From Orientallactaga sibirica (lineage: Eukaryota > Chordata > Mammalia > Rodentia > Dipodidae): 64,000 nt of DNA. Positions 9,310 to 21,186 of the stretch are shown here, in pieces. The position numbers and the translations under genes are program-made. Every line of letters begins with the position of its first letter. Within the stretch, counting starts at the first letter, position 1. The notes beneath the pieces are model-generated. The model ran no database searches. It saw only the letters and a list, made by a program, of their open reading frames with translations, and had not been told where the DNA came from. The stretch is taken from the NCBI GenBank assembly GCA_036365145.1, contig JAEOAD010000031.1, positions 11,318,001-11,382,000 of the forward strand, written 5' to 3'.

Positions 9310-9600
9310 ATTCTTTTACTGTAACAAAATGCCTGAAATAATCAACTAATAAAGAGGAAAGCTTTATTCTGTCTCATAATTTTGGAGATTTTAGTACATG
9401 ATTGATTGGCTACTTTACTTTCAGGCCCGTGTCAAGGCAACACATTATTGTACGTGCATGTGTGTGTGTTTCCAGGAAGTTTATTCTGGTGAAACAAGGC
9501 ACATGCTTGGAGGTTCTGGAAAATTATTGAGAAGTGAGGATTCCCATCCTCTCTGAAAGTCATAAATCCCTGCACAGTCTTAGCCTGACCACGTAAAGGA
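9310..9600 (-). mobile_element. possible MaLR-type LTR, minus strand
   Basis: ACTGTAACAAAATGCCTGAA, then AATAAAGAGGAAAGCTTTAT and TCTCATAATTTTGGAG resemble the inverted 3' end of MLT/MST-class LTRs. The rest is too diverged for a firm assignment. Confidence 0.5.
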
Positions 9601-9734
9601 CTGTGGAGTTCAGCACTCCAAGAAGAAAGACTGTTTTAGCTTTTCACTGTCTTGCTTTTGTGATGGAAGACTTCAGCTCATTCCTTCTCCTTCTCTAATC
9701 CCCTTTCTCCTCTACTATCACTGCCGACACCTAC

Positions 9735-9846
9735 TCCCTCTTTGAGGCAGGGTCTCCCTATGTAGCTCAGGCTGGCCTTGAATTACAGATTCTCTGTCTC
9801 TGCCTCTTGAGTATTGGGATTACAGATGTGTGCCACCAGGCCTGAT
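9735..9846 (-). mobile_element. old B1-related SINE, minus strand
   Basis: GAGGCAGGGTCTCCCTATGT, AGCTCAGGCTGGCCTTGAAT, GAGTATTGGGATTACAGATG and TGCCACCAGGCCTGATTA in inverted B1 order. It is shorter and more diverged than other B1 copies here, with no tail or TSD left. Confidence 0.85.
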
Positions 9847-10357
9847 TATCATTCTGTTTATGATGCTCTGGCTCTGTGATTATCAGTAAACAGCCTCAGC
9901 TTATCCTCTGGCTCAATCTGTTGCCTTCCAGCTATTCGTAAAGTTGGTAGAGGCTACTTTGAGATAGGAGATGGGAGTTTCTTTTTCATCTTAAGATGTC
10001 TGTGTGTGTGTGTGTTTGCTTCTGAGACCTGAGAATAGTCCTAAGACTTATAGTCAGAAATAAATATGTTAACTAGGTCACCTGTACTTGTGGATTCTTT
10101 TCATGCTGGTTTCCTCCCTGGATACTGCAAAAGACCATATCTCACTGCATTTTAAAGAGAAGGTATGGCTGAGCATAAAGGAGTAAGCTAATCTATTAAG
10201 GCACTGCCAGGTTTCAAAAATCCATGTTGCCAGTAGATCAAAGGAGAAGAGGAAAAATGGTTCTGCAGAAATCAAATGCCATGTTCTGGTGATTCACAAG
10301 TCCCTAGCAGTTTCCTTTGAGTGTGAACTAAGAGTGAAAGATGGATAGACTGAGAAG
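9847..10357. other. anonymous sequence
   Basis: Contains a short (TG)n at about 9999-10014. No repeat family or exon is recognised. Confidence 0.45.
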
Positions 10358-10680
10358 GGATGGAGAGCTAGCTTGGCTAGTGAAGTGGTTTCTTTGCAAG
10401 CACGAAGACCTGGGTTCATTTCCCAGAACACCTGTAAAAATGCCAGGCATGGTGGCATGCACCTGTATCCTGGGTGGGTGGTGGTGAAAGGCAGGTGTAT
10501 TCCTGGGGCTCACTAACCAGTCTGTCTAACCTACTTGATGAGTTCCAAGACAATGAGAAACTCTGGGTCAGAAAAGGTGGACAGTGCCTAATGAGTGACA
10601 TCTGAGGTTGTGTTCTGGTCTCCACACACACTCCCACACATGAACATACACACACATACACAATGTATAAAAAATAAAGA
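10358..10680 (+). mobile_element. B4/RSINE (ID-B1 fusion SINE), plus strand
   Basis: An ID-like head (GCTAGCTTGGCTAGTGAAGT, GACCTGGGTTCATTTCCCAG) joins a B1-like middle (GCCAGGCATGGTGGCATGCA), then ATTCCTGGGGCTCACTAACC, AAGGTGGACAGTGCCTAATG and GAGGTTGTGTTCTGGTCTCC. It ends in CA-rich sequence. This is the full order of parts for the family. Confidence 0.92.
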
Positions 10681-11231
10681 GCAGACTATAGCTATAATTT
10701 CTACTGAAGGACCATATTTGCCATTTATGCAGCACAGTCACATAATTTTCATAAGTATTATTCATTTGTTCACCTCTGCAACCCTGTACAGTAAGTCAAA
10801 TTAGTTCCACTTTTCCAGTGGAGATATATCATTCTCCAAGTAGAACTTGTGGTTAGATCTGGTCCATCTTGTAATTGTTGACAGCACTCTGCTTCAAATC
10901 TAGGTGCATAATGCACTGTTTTTATTCCTCAGATGCAGCCATTTAAAGATTTTATGTTCTGCCAGGATCTTAAGGTCATTCATATGTCAGGTCCAAGGTC
11001 TCTATGTCAGGTACTGAAGCACAGTTGGAATGTATATATTTGGAATGGGGAGCTTGTCATTTTAGTCTTGGTTTCAGTTACTTTCCTCAAGCTTCCCTAG
11101 CACATGTGTAACCTGAGAGTGAGCTCATTCTGTGATGAAGCCCAGTGAGGGCTTCACTAGAGCATCACCACCTTCCCCAAATGGGCATGGCGATCTTTGG
11201 AAAGTTGCAGCACATAACGAGCTTATAAAGA
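10681..11231. other. anonymous sequence
   Basis: Unique-looking DNA with no gene or repeat signature. Confidence 0.45.
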
Positions 11232-11302
11232 AGCTGGATGTGGTGGTCCAGCATTTGTCTAACACACGAGGGGCCTTGGATTCCATCCCCAGCACTATAC
11301 TT
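11232..11302 (+). mobile_element. ID-type SINE fragment (tRNA-derived)
   Basis: GTCCAGCATTTGTCTAACAC, ACGAGGGGCCTTGGATTCCA and TCCCCAGCACTATAC match the ID head (tRNA-Ala-derived, as in BC1). The 5' end is blurred into GCTGGATGTGGTG. There is no long A tail. Confidence 0.65.
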
Positions 11303-11537
11303 TAAGACAACACCCTCAATCTACACCATACTGCTCATAACTGAAGTACACAAGTATTCTATCAAGTGTTTGTTCTGACTAAAAACTGCTGGGTGACAAG
11401 CAATGACAGCAATGAGACAGCAATGACCAGACTTCCTAATTTCTTCTCTCCTTCCTTCTTGCTCTTTCTCTGCTCTGAGTGGTACTAAAACTCTTGCTTC
11501 TACTAAGTGATTCAACTGACATACGGAAGTAGATTTG

Positions 11538-11733
11538 GGGCTGGAGAAATGGCTCAGTGGTTGAAGGCACTTGTTTGCACTTGCCTGACTGCCCAGGTTC
11601 CATTCTCTAGTACCCACATAAAGCCAGATGCACAGAGTGGCTCATGTATGTGAAGTTTGTTTGCAGTGTCATGAGGCCCCGACACACCCATCTTCTCTCT
11701 CTGCTTGCAAATAAATAAACATGTTCTTAAAAT
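11538..11733 (+). mobile_element. DIP SINE, short variant
   Basis: GGGCTGGAGAAATGGCTCAG, CAGGTTCCATTCTCTAGTAC, AAAGCCAGATGCACAGAGTG and AGTTTGTTTGCAGTG, ending AAATAAATAAACATG. TSD GTAGATTTG at 11529-11537 and 11734-11742. Confidence 0.92.
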
Positions 11734-11742
11734 GTAGATTTG

Positions 11743-12917
11743 TTTGTCATGTTGTCTCTGCTTATGGAGACAGGCAAGCAATACTGCTCTGGTTCTTGAT
11801 GAAACGGGGGTGAACAATCCATCCTCCATAGGTTTGCTGGAAAGATGACTGTGATAATGCATTTGGAGTGCTCAGCACAGTGCTGGGTCAGAACTGTAGC
11901 TCTTATTAGTTATGGTGAATATTAGTGCAATCCTTAAACTAGCTGTGATTGCAAGCAGGTCACTGGGCCTGAAACTTCCACAACCAGTTGCCAGTGTATC
12001 TGTACCAACTCCTAGCTCCAACCCATTCAATATCTAAAGCATCTGATGTCAAGTTTCAGAATGTGAGGATTGCTCACTTCTCTCTCAATTTGTTTGCACT
12101 GATATATTGAAAATAACTAATATAAATTTGCAAAGCACTCTTGCCTCAGAAGTGCTGTAAGTGTAAAATAATCATGCCAGACACATGTCAGCCTCATTGT
12201 ATGCAATGGAAACTGGAGATCTACTTACCCACTGAGAGACAGTGAGATTAAGCCCAGTGCTCAAGCCTCTGGGTCCCTTCAGTCTTAGGAGAAACTCTGC
12301 TTTGGGATTCCTGGGGCTGACTGTGCTTAATTAATTCTAATGAACATGAGACTTCAGCCTCTGCACTTCCTTGAGATGTGACCCAGGAGGTTAATCTCCC
12401 ATCTCCTGGTTAATATTTTCCATCCTCAGGCTGAATTAATCTTCAATTTTCATTTTTTTTGTTTGAATCTTTCTTTGCTGGAAGACATTTTGTGAGCAAG
12501 CCAGAAAGTGGTAAGTATGAACTAGCATAGTGTCTCTGCTGGAATTGTTTCCTAAGTACTTTGAAATGTCACAAAGGAAGTCCCTACACTTGTAGACAAG
12601 TGGACCAAGCAAGGACCATGAGAAGGTGAAGCCTGGCCCTGTTCCAAGCAGATCCTTTCCCTTTGAAGAAGTGACAGGGGATGAGGGAAGGGGAGAGCAA
12701 GCTGTGAGTTTGAAGCATGGCTCTGCCACCTGCCCACTCTGCCGCTCTTAACATACATAAGTATATTAATGCCAGTAATAATTACTAAGGGACTCTACTC
12801 ATCACTACTCAAAATGTGTCTCATGGAGAAACAGCACCCGTATTTCCTAGAGTCTTGTTAGAAATGCACAATCTTGTTAGAAACCACAATCTTTATTTCA
12901 TCAAAATATCTCAGTTT
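11743..12917. other. anonymous, apparently single-copy sequence
   Basis: About 1.2 kb without a recognised repeat. No open frame longer than about 100 codons, and none has a protein signature. Confidence 0.5.
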
Positions 12918-13181
12918 GGGCTGGAGAGATGGCTTAGTGGTTAAGGCGCCTGCCTCCTAAGCCTAAGAATGCTGGTTCCAATCTCCAGTGATTCCAATCT
13001 CCAGGTCCCACGTTTAGCCAGATGCAGTGACGCAAGGGCGCAATGCCACACTTGACCACAAGAGGGCACATGCATCTGGATTTCATTCGCAGCAGCTGAG
13101 AGGCTGCTGGCGTGCCCATCTCTATCTGTCTTCCTCTCCCTCTCTGTCTCTCTCTGTCTCTCTCCAAAAAAAAAAAAAAAA
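12918..13181 (+). mobile_element. DIP SINE, long variant
   Basis: A near-complete copy: GGGCTGGAGAGATGGCTTAG, GGTTAAGGCGCCTGCCTCCT, duplicated TTCCAATCTCCAG blocks, GTGACGCAAGGGCGCAATGC, CACAAGAGGGCACATGCATC and a 17-nt A tail. Flanks share TCAGTT (left AAAATATCTCAGTT, right AAAATCCTCAGTT), an imperfect TSD. The CTCF-like core (13056-13069) carries changes at positions 5 and 9. Confidence 0.95.
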
Positions 13182-13306
13182 TCCTCAGTTAGGTATATGA
13201 AATCTGGAAAACACTTGTAATGATTTCATTTCTTCCTCAATGTGATGCTGAGGAATATGCAGAGGTAGCCCATCTTCTCGTTACACTGACCATTGCCTTG
13301 CTTCGC

Positions 13307-13421
13307 ATGGAGGGAAACTAAGGCTCAAGATGTTAAGTAGCTCATTGACTATCTTACAAACAGGGTGTTGAATCTAGTCTGCCACTGAAGGAAGTGCTCT
13401 TAACCACTATGCAAGTAGAAT
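13307..13421 (-). mobile_element. MIR SINE, minus strand
   Basis: GGAGGGAAACTAAGGCTCAA, GATGTTAAGTAGCTCATTGA, CTTACAAACAGGGTGTTGAA and GTGCTCTTAACCACTATGC are the inverted MIR core and tRNA-like head. Confidence 0.85.
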
Positions 13422-13425
13422 GTTT

Positions 13426-15255
13426 AAATGAGCTACTAAGACCCTCCCCTGACTCAGAGAGGTCCTGTCCTTCAAGAGATGGGACAACACAGTTGGCCTT
13501 CTGTAATCACAGGTTTTGTTTTAGCTGCTCAAATATGGATCACAAATATGTTTGTACTAAATATTTATAGATTAGTTTTTTTAAAAAAAATCACCATTCC
13601 CTAAATAACAACAATAATTTACAAAGCACTTACATTGTATTAGCTGTTGTAAGTGATCTAAAGATGATTTGTCCCTCCCTCTCTCTCGTCTCATCACGTC
13701 CTTTGCTCTCCTCTTGTTATTTTCAGATTTCCAGTTTGTTCCTCTGGCCCATCCTAGATGTGGTAGGTACTTCCCCAATTCCTGCTTTTTGTTGTGACAG
13801 TGCCTTGAAGGGAGTACTTTTCATTGACCCTGGGTATTCTGAAGCATCTTCCAGGTGTTTCCAGCTCTACTTTTCATCCCTGCTGCAAAGGATTTGGTAT
13901 GGCCAGACCAGGAGTAGCTTCTTCATAGGACACCATCTTGCTTTTTTTTTTTTTCTCTTCTTCTGGACACATGTCACAGGCTTTCCTGGGGCAGAGATGG
14001 GATGAGTTCAGGATTTTATCCCTTTTTCCCAGTAATATTGCACAAATGGACCAGTTTTTGGAGGGAGGTTTGTGGTTTCACAATTCTTTGGAAAAATAAA
14101 TGTCTCTGTTTTTTAAAATACCTTTTTGTAAAGGATGGGCATATTTATAGTTAACCACCAGTTTCTATGGTTTCTCAGTAATAAGGGTGATAAATCACAA
14201 AAGATAGGAGTATTTTTGGAAAGATTTAAGAAGAGAAAAATATGGAACTTGGATAATATGAACAAGAATATACTTAAGAACCCTGAACCCACCATTTCTG
14301 GATCCAATTTTTCAAGTACAGCCACTTCAGTTCCTATTAGGTAACCCTCAGAGGACAGATCAGATACAGAGAGCACTTGCCACTCACACTGCCTGGTCAA
14401 CCTTGTCTCAGGTGTTAGACTTGAGAAACCATGAGGAAATTATGAAGGGACAAGACAGAAAACTTCTGGGGCAGCTAGGCAAAGGCCATTGAGAATCAGA
14501 TCATTGAAGTAATTTCTTTCCTTTGATTTATGTCCCTTAAGAGTGAATTTAAAGGCACTGCTGAAAAGTGGATTTATGAGTAGGTTTTAGGAAATGACAC
14601 CTAAAATTCAGGAGGAGAATGCGCCTATGTCTTGGAGCACAAGAATGGAAAATACATTGGTTATTTATTGTTTCACTCCAAATTACAAGACTGACTTAAA
14701 TAGCAATAAAAAATTGTTATGATACACAATTCCTGTATGTTAGGAATTCAGGAATGATTTAGTTGGGAGGCCTCTGGCTCAGGGTTTCTGGCAGCCAAGG
14801 TACTGGCAGAGGCTGTAATCACTTGGAGGATTCCCCTTGGGGCTGGCAGATGGATTTGCAGAAAGGCCCATTCACTTAGCTGAAAGCTTATGTCCTTTTG
14901 GCAAGATGTCTGTCCTCTTCCACATGGACCTTTCCAAGGGGCTCTTGAGTATCTTGATGAGATGGGGGCTGGGCTGGCTTCCCTCAGAGTACAAGATCTA
15001 AGAGAGCAAGACAGAACCCACACTGTCTTTTATGGCTTAGCTGCAGAAGTCACACAATGTCATTTCCATTGTATCCTATTGGTATATAAGCCATTCCCTT
15101 TCAGTGTAGGACTGTGGGAGAGAAAGAATACTGGTAGGTAGGGATCACTGGGGGCCATCTTTGAGGATAAGTTTCATGAATTTCACATAATTAGCATTCA
15201 GGGGAACATTTGAGTTCTGGTCCTGGTTGGATTTCTATCTATCCCCTTTTGCCCC
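13426..15255. other. anonymous, apparently single-copy sequence
   Basis: About 1.8 kb with no recognised repeat except short T runs. Frames of 65-113 codons occur on both strands but overlap one another and have no domain signature. This is one of the longest repeat-free stretches and would be a fair place to look for conserved noncoding sequence. Confidence 0.5.
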
Positions 15256-15396
15256 GTTTTTGAGGTACAGTCTCGCTTTAGTTCAGGCTGACCTGGATTT
15301 CACTATGTAGTCTCAGGCTGGCCTTGAACTCACAGCAATCCTCCTACCTCAGCCTCCTGCGTGCTGGGATTAAAGGAGTGAGCCATTATGCTTGGC
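15256..15396 (-). mobile_element. B1 SINE, minus strand
   Basis: TTTTTGAGGTACAGTCTCGC, TTCAGGCTGACCTGGATTTC, CCTCCTGCGTGCTGGGATTA and AGCCATTATGCTTGGC, inverted B1 order. No TSD is obvious. Confidence 0.93.
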
Positions 15397-15460
15397 TTTC
15401 CTTTCTGATCATAGGATCTTATGCAGATCATTGATAACCTGTTGGGCTCAGCTTCTTTTT

Positions 15461-15489
15461 TAAAAAAATATTTTATTCATTCATTTGCA

Positions 15490-15539
<50 letters not shown>

Positions 15540-15688
15540 CTAGGGCCTCTTGCCTCAACCAAGCAACTCCGGATGCATGCAGTACTTTGTGTGTCTGGCT
15601 TTACGTGGGTACTGGGGAATCGAACACAGGCTGTCAGGCTTAGCAAGCAAGCACTTTTTAGCCACCGAGACTTCTCTTCAGCCCCATG
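15461..15688 (-). mobile_element. DIP SINE, short variant, minus strand
   Basis: The (GA)n run at 15491-15537 is the expanded CT part. The body has CAACTCCGGATGCATGCAGT and CTGGCTTTACGTGGGTACTG, and the head ends CTTCTCTTCAGCCCC. A TSD centred on CTCAGCTT lies at about 15447-15454 and 15690-15697. Confidence 0.93.
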
Positions 15689-15699
15689 TCTCAGCTTTT

Positions 15700-16700
15700 T
15701 AATCTCCAGAGATGGTAGAATTGATAATCTCAATCATCGAATGCTATGGACTTTCAGTGTGAAGAAAAGATTGGCAACCTGTGCTCTCAGGATCTCTGTT
15801 TCAAGTCCACCTCCCTCTCATTTTGCTGGAATGTCTAATGCAAGTAATTTCCTGTCCTAAAGAATGGATTTCACCGCTGCTTTCAGATTTTCCAAGTGGG
15901 AATAGTCCTGAGTATTGAAAGAGATAATGGGTGTAGATGTGTTCTGAAAATCTAAGTTCCATGAACTTGTAGGGTGTTATTTTCTTTCCCATGAAGCTAC
16001 TGAAGTGGAGAAAGCTAGAAGCCAGCATCATTATGATGAAAATTCAATCACCTGTAACTTGTCCATGTATCATGAGCCTCCAAACAGACTCTTCTCTCTA
16101 CCTGGTGACCGTACGAGCTTTTTAGCTTTGCCAGGTGGTTGTTATAATAGAAACTAAAAGCCATGCTATTTCACATGTGTGCTTTATTATTTATAAAGAG
16201 ATTTTACTGGCATTATGTTATTTGGGCCTCATTTTTTCCATTACAAAATATCTTGTTTATGAAAGTACTTTTAAAACTAGTACTTTTTAGAAGTGCAAAG
16301 TACACTGTTCATGCTTGTGATTATCTTTATGCCTGCTTATCACTCTCTTCCATGAAGAAGGGTGAACCAGTCAGTCAGATCTCATCCTTATCTGCCAACA
16401 CTCAAGGAATTCGCATCTCAGAAATGTCTTATCTAAAGGTTTACAAGTCCGCAGGATGAATCTGAAGAGGCATGTCATATTTATGCGTATATTTTATTTT
16501 AGAAAATTGTGCTCTAAATTGAGATGAAAAGTAAATGAAACTGGTATTATTATCGTTAAATTATATAAATTATTATATTTCTCCTTATGCCAAATACTGA
16601 TGATATATAGTAGGAGGAAGAAACTTGTTAGCTACTTAACAAGGGATCTGGGTAGGTAGGTTAGGGAAGGGATCTTATGAATTAGCAGTTTTTTAAGTAC
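15700..16700. other. anonymous, apparently single-copy sequence
   Basis: About 1 kb, AT-rich after 16480, with no recognised repeat or exon. Confidence 0.5.
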
Positions 16701-16898
16701 TATTTTTTTAAAAATTTCATTTATTTGTATGAGAAAGGGGGGGGCAGATAGACAGAGAGAAGGGCCTCTAAGCTGCTGCAAACAAACTCCAGATGCATGC
16801 ACCTCCTTGGGCATCTGGCTTTACATGGGTCCTGGGAATGAAACCTGGTCCTTAGGCTTTGCAGGCAAGTACCTTAACTACAGACCCATCTCTCCAGC
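16701..16898 (-). mobile_element. DIP SINE, short variant, minus strand
   Basis: GCTGCAAACAAACTCCAGAT, GGGCATCTGGCTTTACATGG, CTTTGCAGGCAAGTACCTTA and the head CCATCTCTCCAGC. The A tail appears as a T-rich left end. A 9-nt G run replaces part of the usual GA tract. Confidence 0.93.
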
Positions 16899-16928
16899 AC
16901 TTAAATAACATTTTTACATACAATTTTT

Positions 16929-17080
16929 TTTTGTTGTTTTTTTTCAAGGTAGGGTCTCACTCTAGCCCAGGCTGACCTGGAATTCACTATGTAGTCTCAG
17001 GGCGGCCTTGAACTCACGGTGATCCTCCTACCTCTGCCTCCCTAGTGCTGGGATTGAAGGTGTGTGCCACCATGCCCAGC
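16929..17080 (-). mobile_element. B1 SINE, minus strand
   Basis: A T-rich tail, then AAGGTAGGGTCTCACTCTAG, CCCAGGCTGACCTGGAATTC, GCTGGGATTGAAGGTGTGTG and CACCATGCCCAGC. A TSD with one mismatch (TACATACAATTTTT, TACTTACAATTTTT) lies at 16915-16928 and 17081-17094. Confidence 0.96.
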
Positions 17081-17104
17081 TACTTACAATTTTTATACAT
17101 GTAA

Positions 17105-17420
17105 AAAATGTATTTTGCCAATTGCGCTCTCCCGCCCCTCTCTCTTGCCCTCATTTTCCTGTACCCTTGCCACTGAACCCCTTCGTTGCTCCAACCAGTT
17201 CTCCTACTACCGTGATGCCTTTATTTTAACTTTGGCTTCTTTTGTCATCCATAATGACATATTGATGGGCTCAACATTGTGCAAGCAATAGCAGCTGCTC
17301 TCAGCTCATGAATGCAATGGCCAGCCACAGATCCAGAAGCACACCTCCCCAGCTTCTGGCTCTCACATTTTTTCCATCACCTCTTCCATAGTGTTTCCTG
17401 AGCCAATTAACAGTTTTGTC
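17105..17420 (-). mobile_element. older L1 LINE 3' UTR fragment (Lx-like), minus strand
   Basis: CTTCTTTTGTCATCCATAAT, GACATATTGATGGGCTCAAC, CATGAATGCAATGGCCAG and CATCACCTCTTCCATAGTG are inverted rodent L1 3' UTR sequence, related to 56578-56990. The boundaries are approximate. Confidence 0.65.
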
Positions 17421-18536
17421 TTTTAAGCTTTCCTTAAGAATGCACTGGTTAAACCTCAAGTCCGGAGAGCTTGCAACTGGGTGTGGGACAGCCATACCGA
17501 CCAGATAAGAGGGAGGACTGGGCTCTGGGAAAAACAACCAAGCCAGTATTGCAGGCTCTGGCTGGCCCCCATGGAGTCCCTCTGTTTTTTGATCCAGATT
17601 CTGTTTTGCTTCTCCATTGCAAAGCTTGCAGGTGGACAATGAACCTTCTCCTGCCTAGTCATCATTGAGAGTCCAGCACCCTAGTTCCCGAATTAAGTCC
17701 TCCTAAGAGCTGAGATAAGGCTCTGTCACTCTTAGAGAGTGCTGCTTCCCTTGGATCATAAAGGGGAAGATGTGCATCCCAACTCGCGAGGCTCGCTTGC
17801 TGGTGGGGTCCTTGTACTTTCAAGGTAGTATGCTATGTCATTGCAGAACTGTGTAAGTGGTATGTGGATTCAGTGACAGTTGATGACCAAGGCACAGTCT
17901 TCTGAATGAGCTTTGAGGAAGAGGGGAGAAGCACAGGAGTGATGTCAGAGGAAGCCATGGAGACTGAGGCTTGGCAGCAGAATGTTGCTTCCAGAAGCAA
18001 TGTGTGTGGGGGTGCGGGTGGGGGGGGGCACAGAGGCTGGAATTGAATGGCCTACTATACCATCTCAACTTGTGGGTCTTGTTCCTCAACAACTATTTTG
18101 GATTTTGTTCTGTAAATGATAGATCACCATTGGTACATTAAAATATATTAAAAAGATTTCATAGGAACTAGAACAGAAGAGATAGTCTCCAAACATAGAG
18201 AAGTGATAAGGGGAGGGAAATAGTAATTACGCTGATATGACCCTTACATTTTGTATACATATATTAAAGTATTAAACTATGCCCTACAAATACATATAAT
18301 CATTATATGTCAATTAAAATGTGCTTTTCCTGATTCAAATGTATACAAAAAGCTCTTGATCAGGAAAATGGCATGAATAAGTTCATTAAAATATGTGCTT
18401 AACAAATAGCTATCCATGAGGCAGTGCATTCAGAGGAGACTGAGGAGGCAGGTGAGGCTGAGAAGAAGAGATTAGCACTGGCCCACCTTAGGCAACAATG
18501 AGACCTGGAACTTTGACACAGCAATGTGCTTTAGAT
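17421..18536. other. anonymous sequence
   Basis: Includes a G-rich stretch at 18001-18029 and an AT-rich part from 18110. No recognised gene. A 112-codon minus-strand frame around 17301-17639 runs partly over the L1 relic and has no domain. Confidence 0.5.
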
Positions 18537-18700
18537 TAGGCGTTGGCAAGTGTGTTCTATGAAAGGCCAGACTGTAAGTATCTTAGGCTTTGTGAGCCAT
18601 ATGGTCTCTGTTTCAGCTACTAACTGTACTGTTGTAGCAGGGAAGCAGCCACAGACAATGTGTAAATGAATGAGTAGGGCCATGTTCCAATAAAACTTTA
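18537..18700 (-). mobile_element. hAT-Charlie nonautonomous DNA transposon relic
   Basis: GAAAGGCCAGACTGTAAGTA, TTAGGCTTTGTGAGCCATAT, GGTCTCTGTTTCAGCTACTA, ACAATGTGTAAATGAATGAG and CCAATAAAACTTTATTTATA match the placental Charlie-group (MER1 group) element whose other strand opens CAGGGGTCGGCAAACT. Such copies ceased moving early in placental evolution. Confidence 0.85.
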
Positions 18701-20905
18701 TTTATAGATACTACATTTACATTTCATATAGTTTTCTCACTTTAAGAGATATCATCCTTTTTCAGAAATTTTCCAACTATTTAAAAATGAAAACATCATT
18801 CTTGGATCACGAGTTTTCCAACAACAGGTTGTGGCTACTGTCACCTACTGGCTGTAGTTTTCTGACCCCGGTGGGAGCATCCTGAAGTTCCATGCTATAT
18901 TTACCTGCGAGAACCTGAAATTGCACATCTGTTGTGGCAAACAGGAGGATCACAGAGTAGCCTCTTGTTCCCAGTGTTCTCCAGGTCACCTCTCTTGAAA
19001 CACATCAGAAACAGCAGAACTTTAGCACAAGCAAGGGGAGGTGTGCGTCCTGCACCTGCCACGTTCCCCAGCAGGTCATGCTGAGATTCTGCACGAGGTG
19101 AGAACCTGGCCGAACTCCTGACTCAGACTTCACTCTTGAGTCTCTGTACCAGCTGTGCTTGTGACAGCAGCTGATTCTGAAATAAACTGACTCAGAAGAC
19201 CAATGTGCCTACTTTTTAGGTCATGATGGAAAAGGTGATTCAAAGAGAAGACAGGACAGGAAACTGTTTTCCTGGGGAGATGTGGATACACATCTGTTCA
19301 TCCCAGAAAGGGCTCAGGCAACAGTCCAACGATTGCATGCAAACCAGTTTTGGTGAAACAATGAGTTGATTAGTGTTAGCTACAGAGCAGGTGACGGGTT
19401 GCTCACAGAAGAAGCATGGATGACTCAAAGGCGGCTGCATCACTGAAAGGCCCACCCCAGCATAGAAGACGACTCATGGAATCTGTGTCCTTGGAGCACA
19501 CTGCACACTGCACCTGCAGGCAGCTCAGCTGGACAGACTCTTCCCACGCACTTGATTTTCTTTTATAGCACTTTAGAGAGAGGTCTTGCAACCCTTCCCC
19601 GCACTTGTTGACCTCCTGAGTCTTCTGAGCTTCCTTCCTCCCCTCAGGAGGGAATGTTCAGTTGCTTCACAACACTGTTCAAAGTCTGCCCCTCAACAGT
19701 TGTTTACCATTTATGTAACCTTGGGTGGTCATCCTGTGACCTTTTAAGTTTCTGCTCTTCAAGACTTGTGCCCCTGAGTCTCCAGAGCATCCTCCCTCCC
19801 TTTAGGAGGGAATATTTCAGTTTAAAGAAATTTTCTATCCAACAGGAATGGAGCAATTTGAAGTCAACTCTTTCAAATTGATGCTTCTGGGATTTTTTTC
19901 ATGCTTGTTAATTAGTATTCATAGAAGGGTACAGAGTACTTGCATCTTCTCACTGTCAAAACTCATGATCATGTTTCATGAACAAGAAGGGAAGCCAAAG
20001 GGTTAGGGATCCATCTAGAATCATACAAGTAACCAACTCCTAAAGTTGGAGTTCCCGTCAGATCATTGGGCTTCAAATGACTTTTCTTTTCCTCCCAACC
20101 ATCTAGCCTTTTCTTGAGTCCATTTTGAATGGGCAGGTGGGAGGTATAGGAGAGAACACATGACAGGGACTTAAATATAGTTTTTGCTAAGAACCGCTGA
20201 CCCTTTACTTGGTCCTGAAGATGCCCAATAACCAACTAAAGACAGGATAAAAGTCTGGCATCTCTGCATTCACTCTGCATCTTTCTACATTGTACTCAAC
20301 AGATTATCAATTTCCAGCTTTTACTATGTCCTGCTCCAGGCCCCAGAGTGGTACCTACAAGCCTCCAGTTATTCTTCTAAGCCTGAAACCTAATTAATTT
20401 TATCTTGCCTTTCCAACTAGCCAATCTCTTCCTCAGCTGCCTTAGATCTAGGAACAATAGGTTGATTGATGACACCTCATGACAAAAGACCAAAACTGAC
20501 TTCCAAGGGACAGAGGCCTTCTTGGTGCTAACAAGGATAGGCATGGCAATCTTTAGAAAACTGACAGACTCCCAACTCCATGGGGAATCCCAGCAATCCC
20601 ACTGAGGTGGGCTGTCAGTGGAATGGGGGCAGGGAGAAGGGAAATGATGGTACCAACACATGATGCATCCATGCAAAGTATACACTTAATAAAAAAAAAA
20701 AAAGAAAGAAAGAAAGGAAATGGCCAGACCAAGATTACCTGGGATGCTACCATGGAAGTTCCCAGTCCTTGCAGTTTTCTCTGCTGTATAACCCCAAGAG
20801 TGCTATAAGCCCTTTGAGGACAGATCTTAGGTCATCTCTGTCTTTGCAGTGTGGTCCTGCTGAGGATAACACTCCTTTCTGCCCTCACCACAGCTCATAT
20901 TTCTG
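18701..20905. other. anonymous, apparently single-copy sequence
   Basis: About 2.2 kb with almost no recognisable repeat, the longest such stretch in the window. It contains two copies of a 44-bp motif (19618-19661 and 19776-19820) and an A/GAAA run at 20690-20716. No frame looks coding. Confidence 0.5.
19618..19820 (+). repeat. imperfect direct repeat, about 44 bp, 158 bp apart
   Basis: Copy one (19618-19661) and copy two (19776-19820) both run GAGTCT, AGC/GAGCATCC-like pyrimidines, then AGGAGGGAAT followed by TTCAG. By eye roughly four in five bases agree. The intervening DNA is not repeated. It could be an old local duplication or shared low complexity. Confidence 0.5.
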
Positions 20906-20943
20906 TTTTATTTTTAATTTTAAATTTTAAAAATATTTTCTTT

Positions 20944-21021
<78 letters not shown>

Positions 21022-21169
21022 GCATAGTCAGGCCTCTAGCCACTGCAATCAAATTCCAGATGCATGAGCCACCTTGTGCATCTGGCTTATGTGGGTACTG
21101 GGGAATCAAACCTGGGTCCCTAGGCTTTGCAGGCTAGTATTTAACTGCTAAGCTATCTGTCCATCCCAA
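20906..21169 (-). mobile_element. DIP SINE, short variant, minus strand
   Basis: A 17-bp TSD with one mismatch, CACAGCTCATATTTCTG at 20889-20905 and CACAGCTCATCTTTCTG at 21170-21186. The (GA)n run at 20948-21016 is unusually long (about 34 units). The body has ATCAAATTCCAGATGCATGA and TGTGCATCTGGCTTATGTGG. Confidence 0.96.
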
Positions 21170-21186
21170 CACAGCTCATCTTTCTG

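Noticed and set aside
18001..18029. G-quadruplex or promoter-like GC box in a G-rich tract
   Set aside because: It is a short impure GTG/G run without CpGs or a nearby gene. Possible G4, but nothing supports a role.
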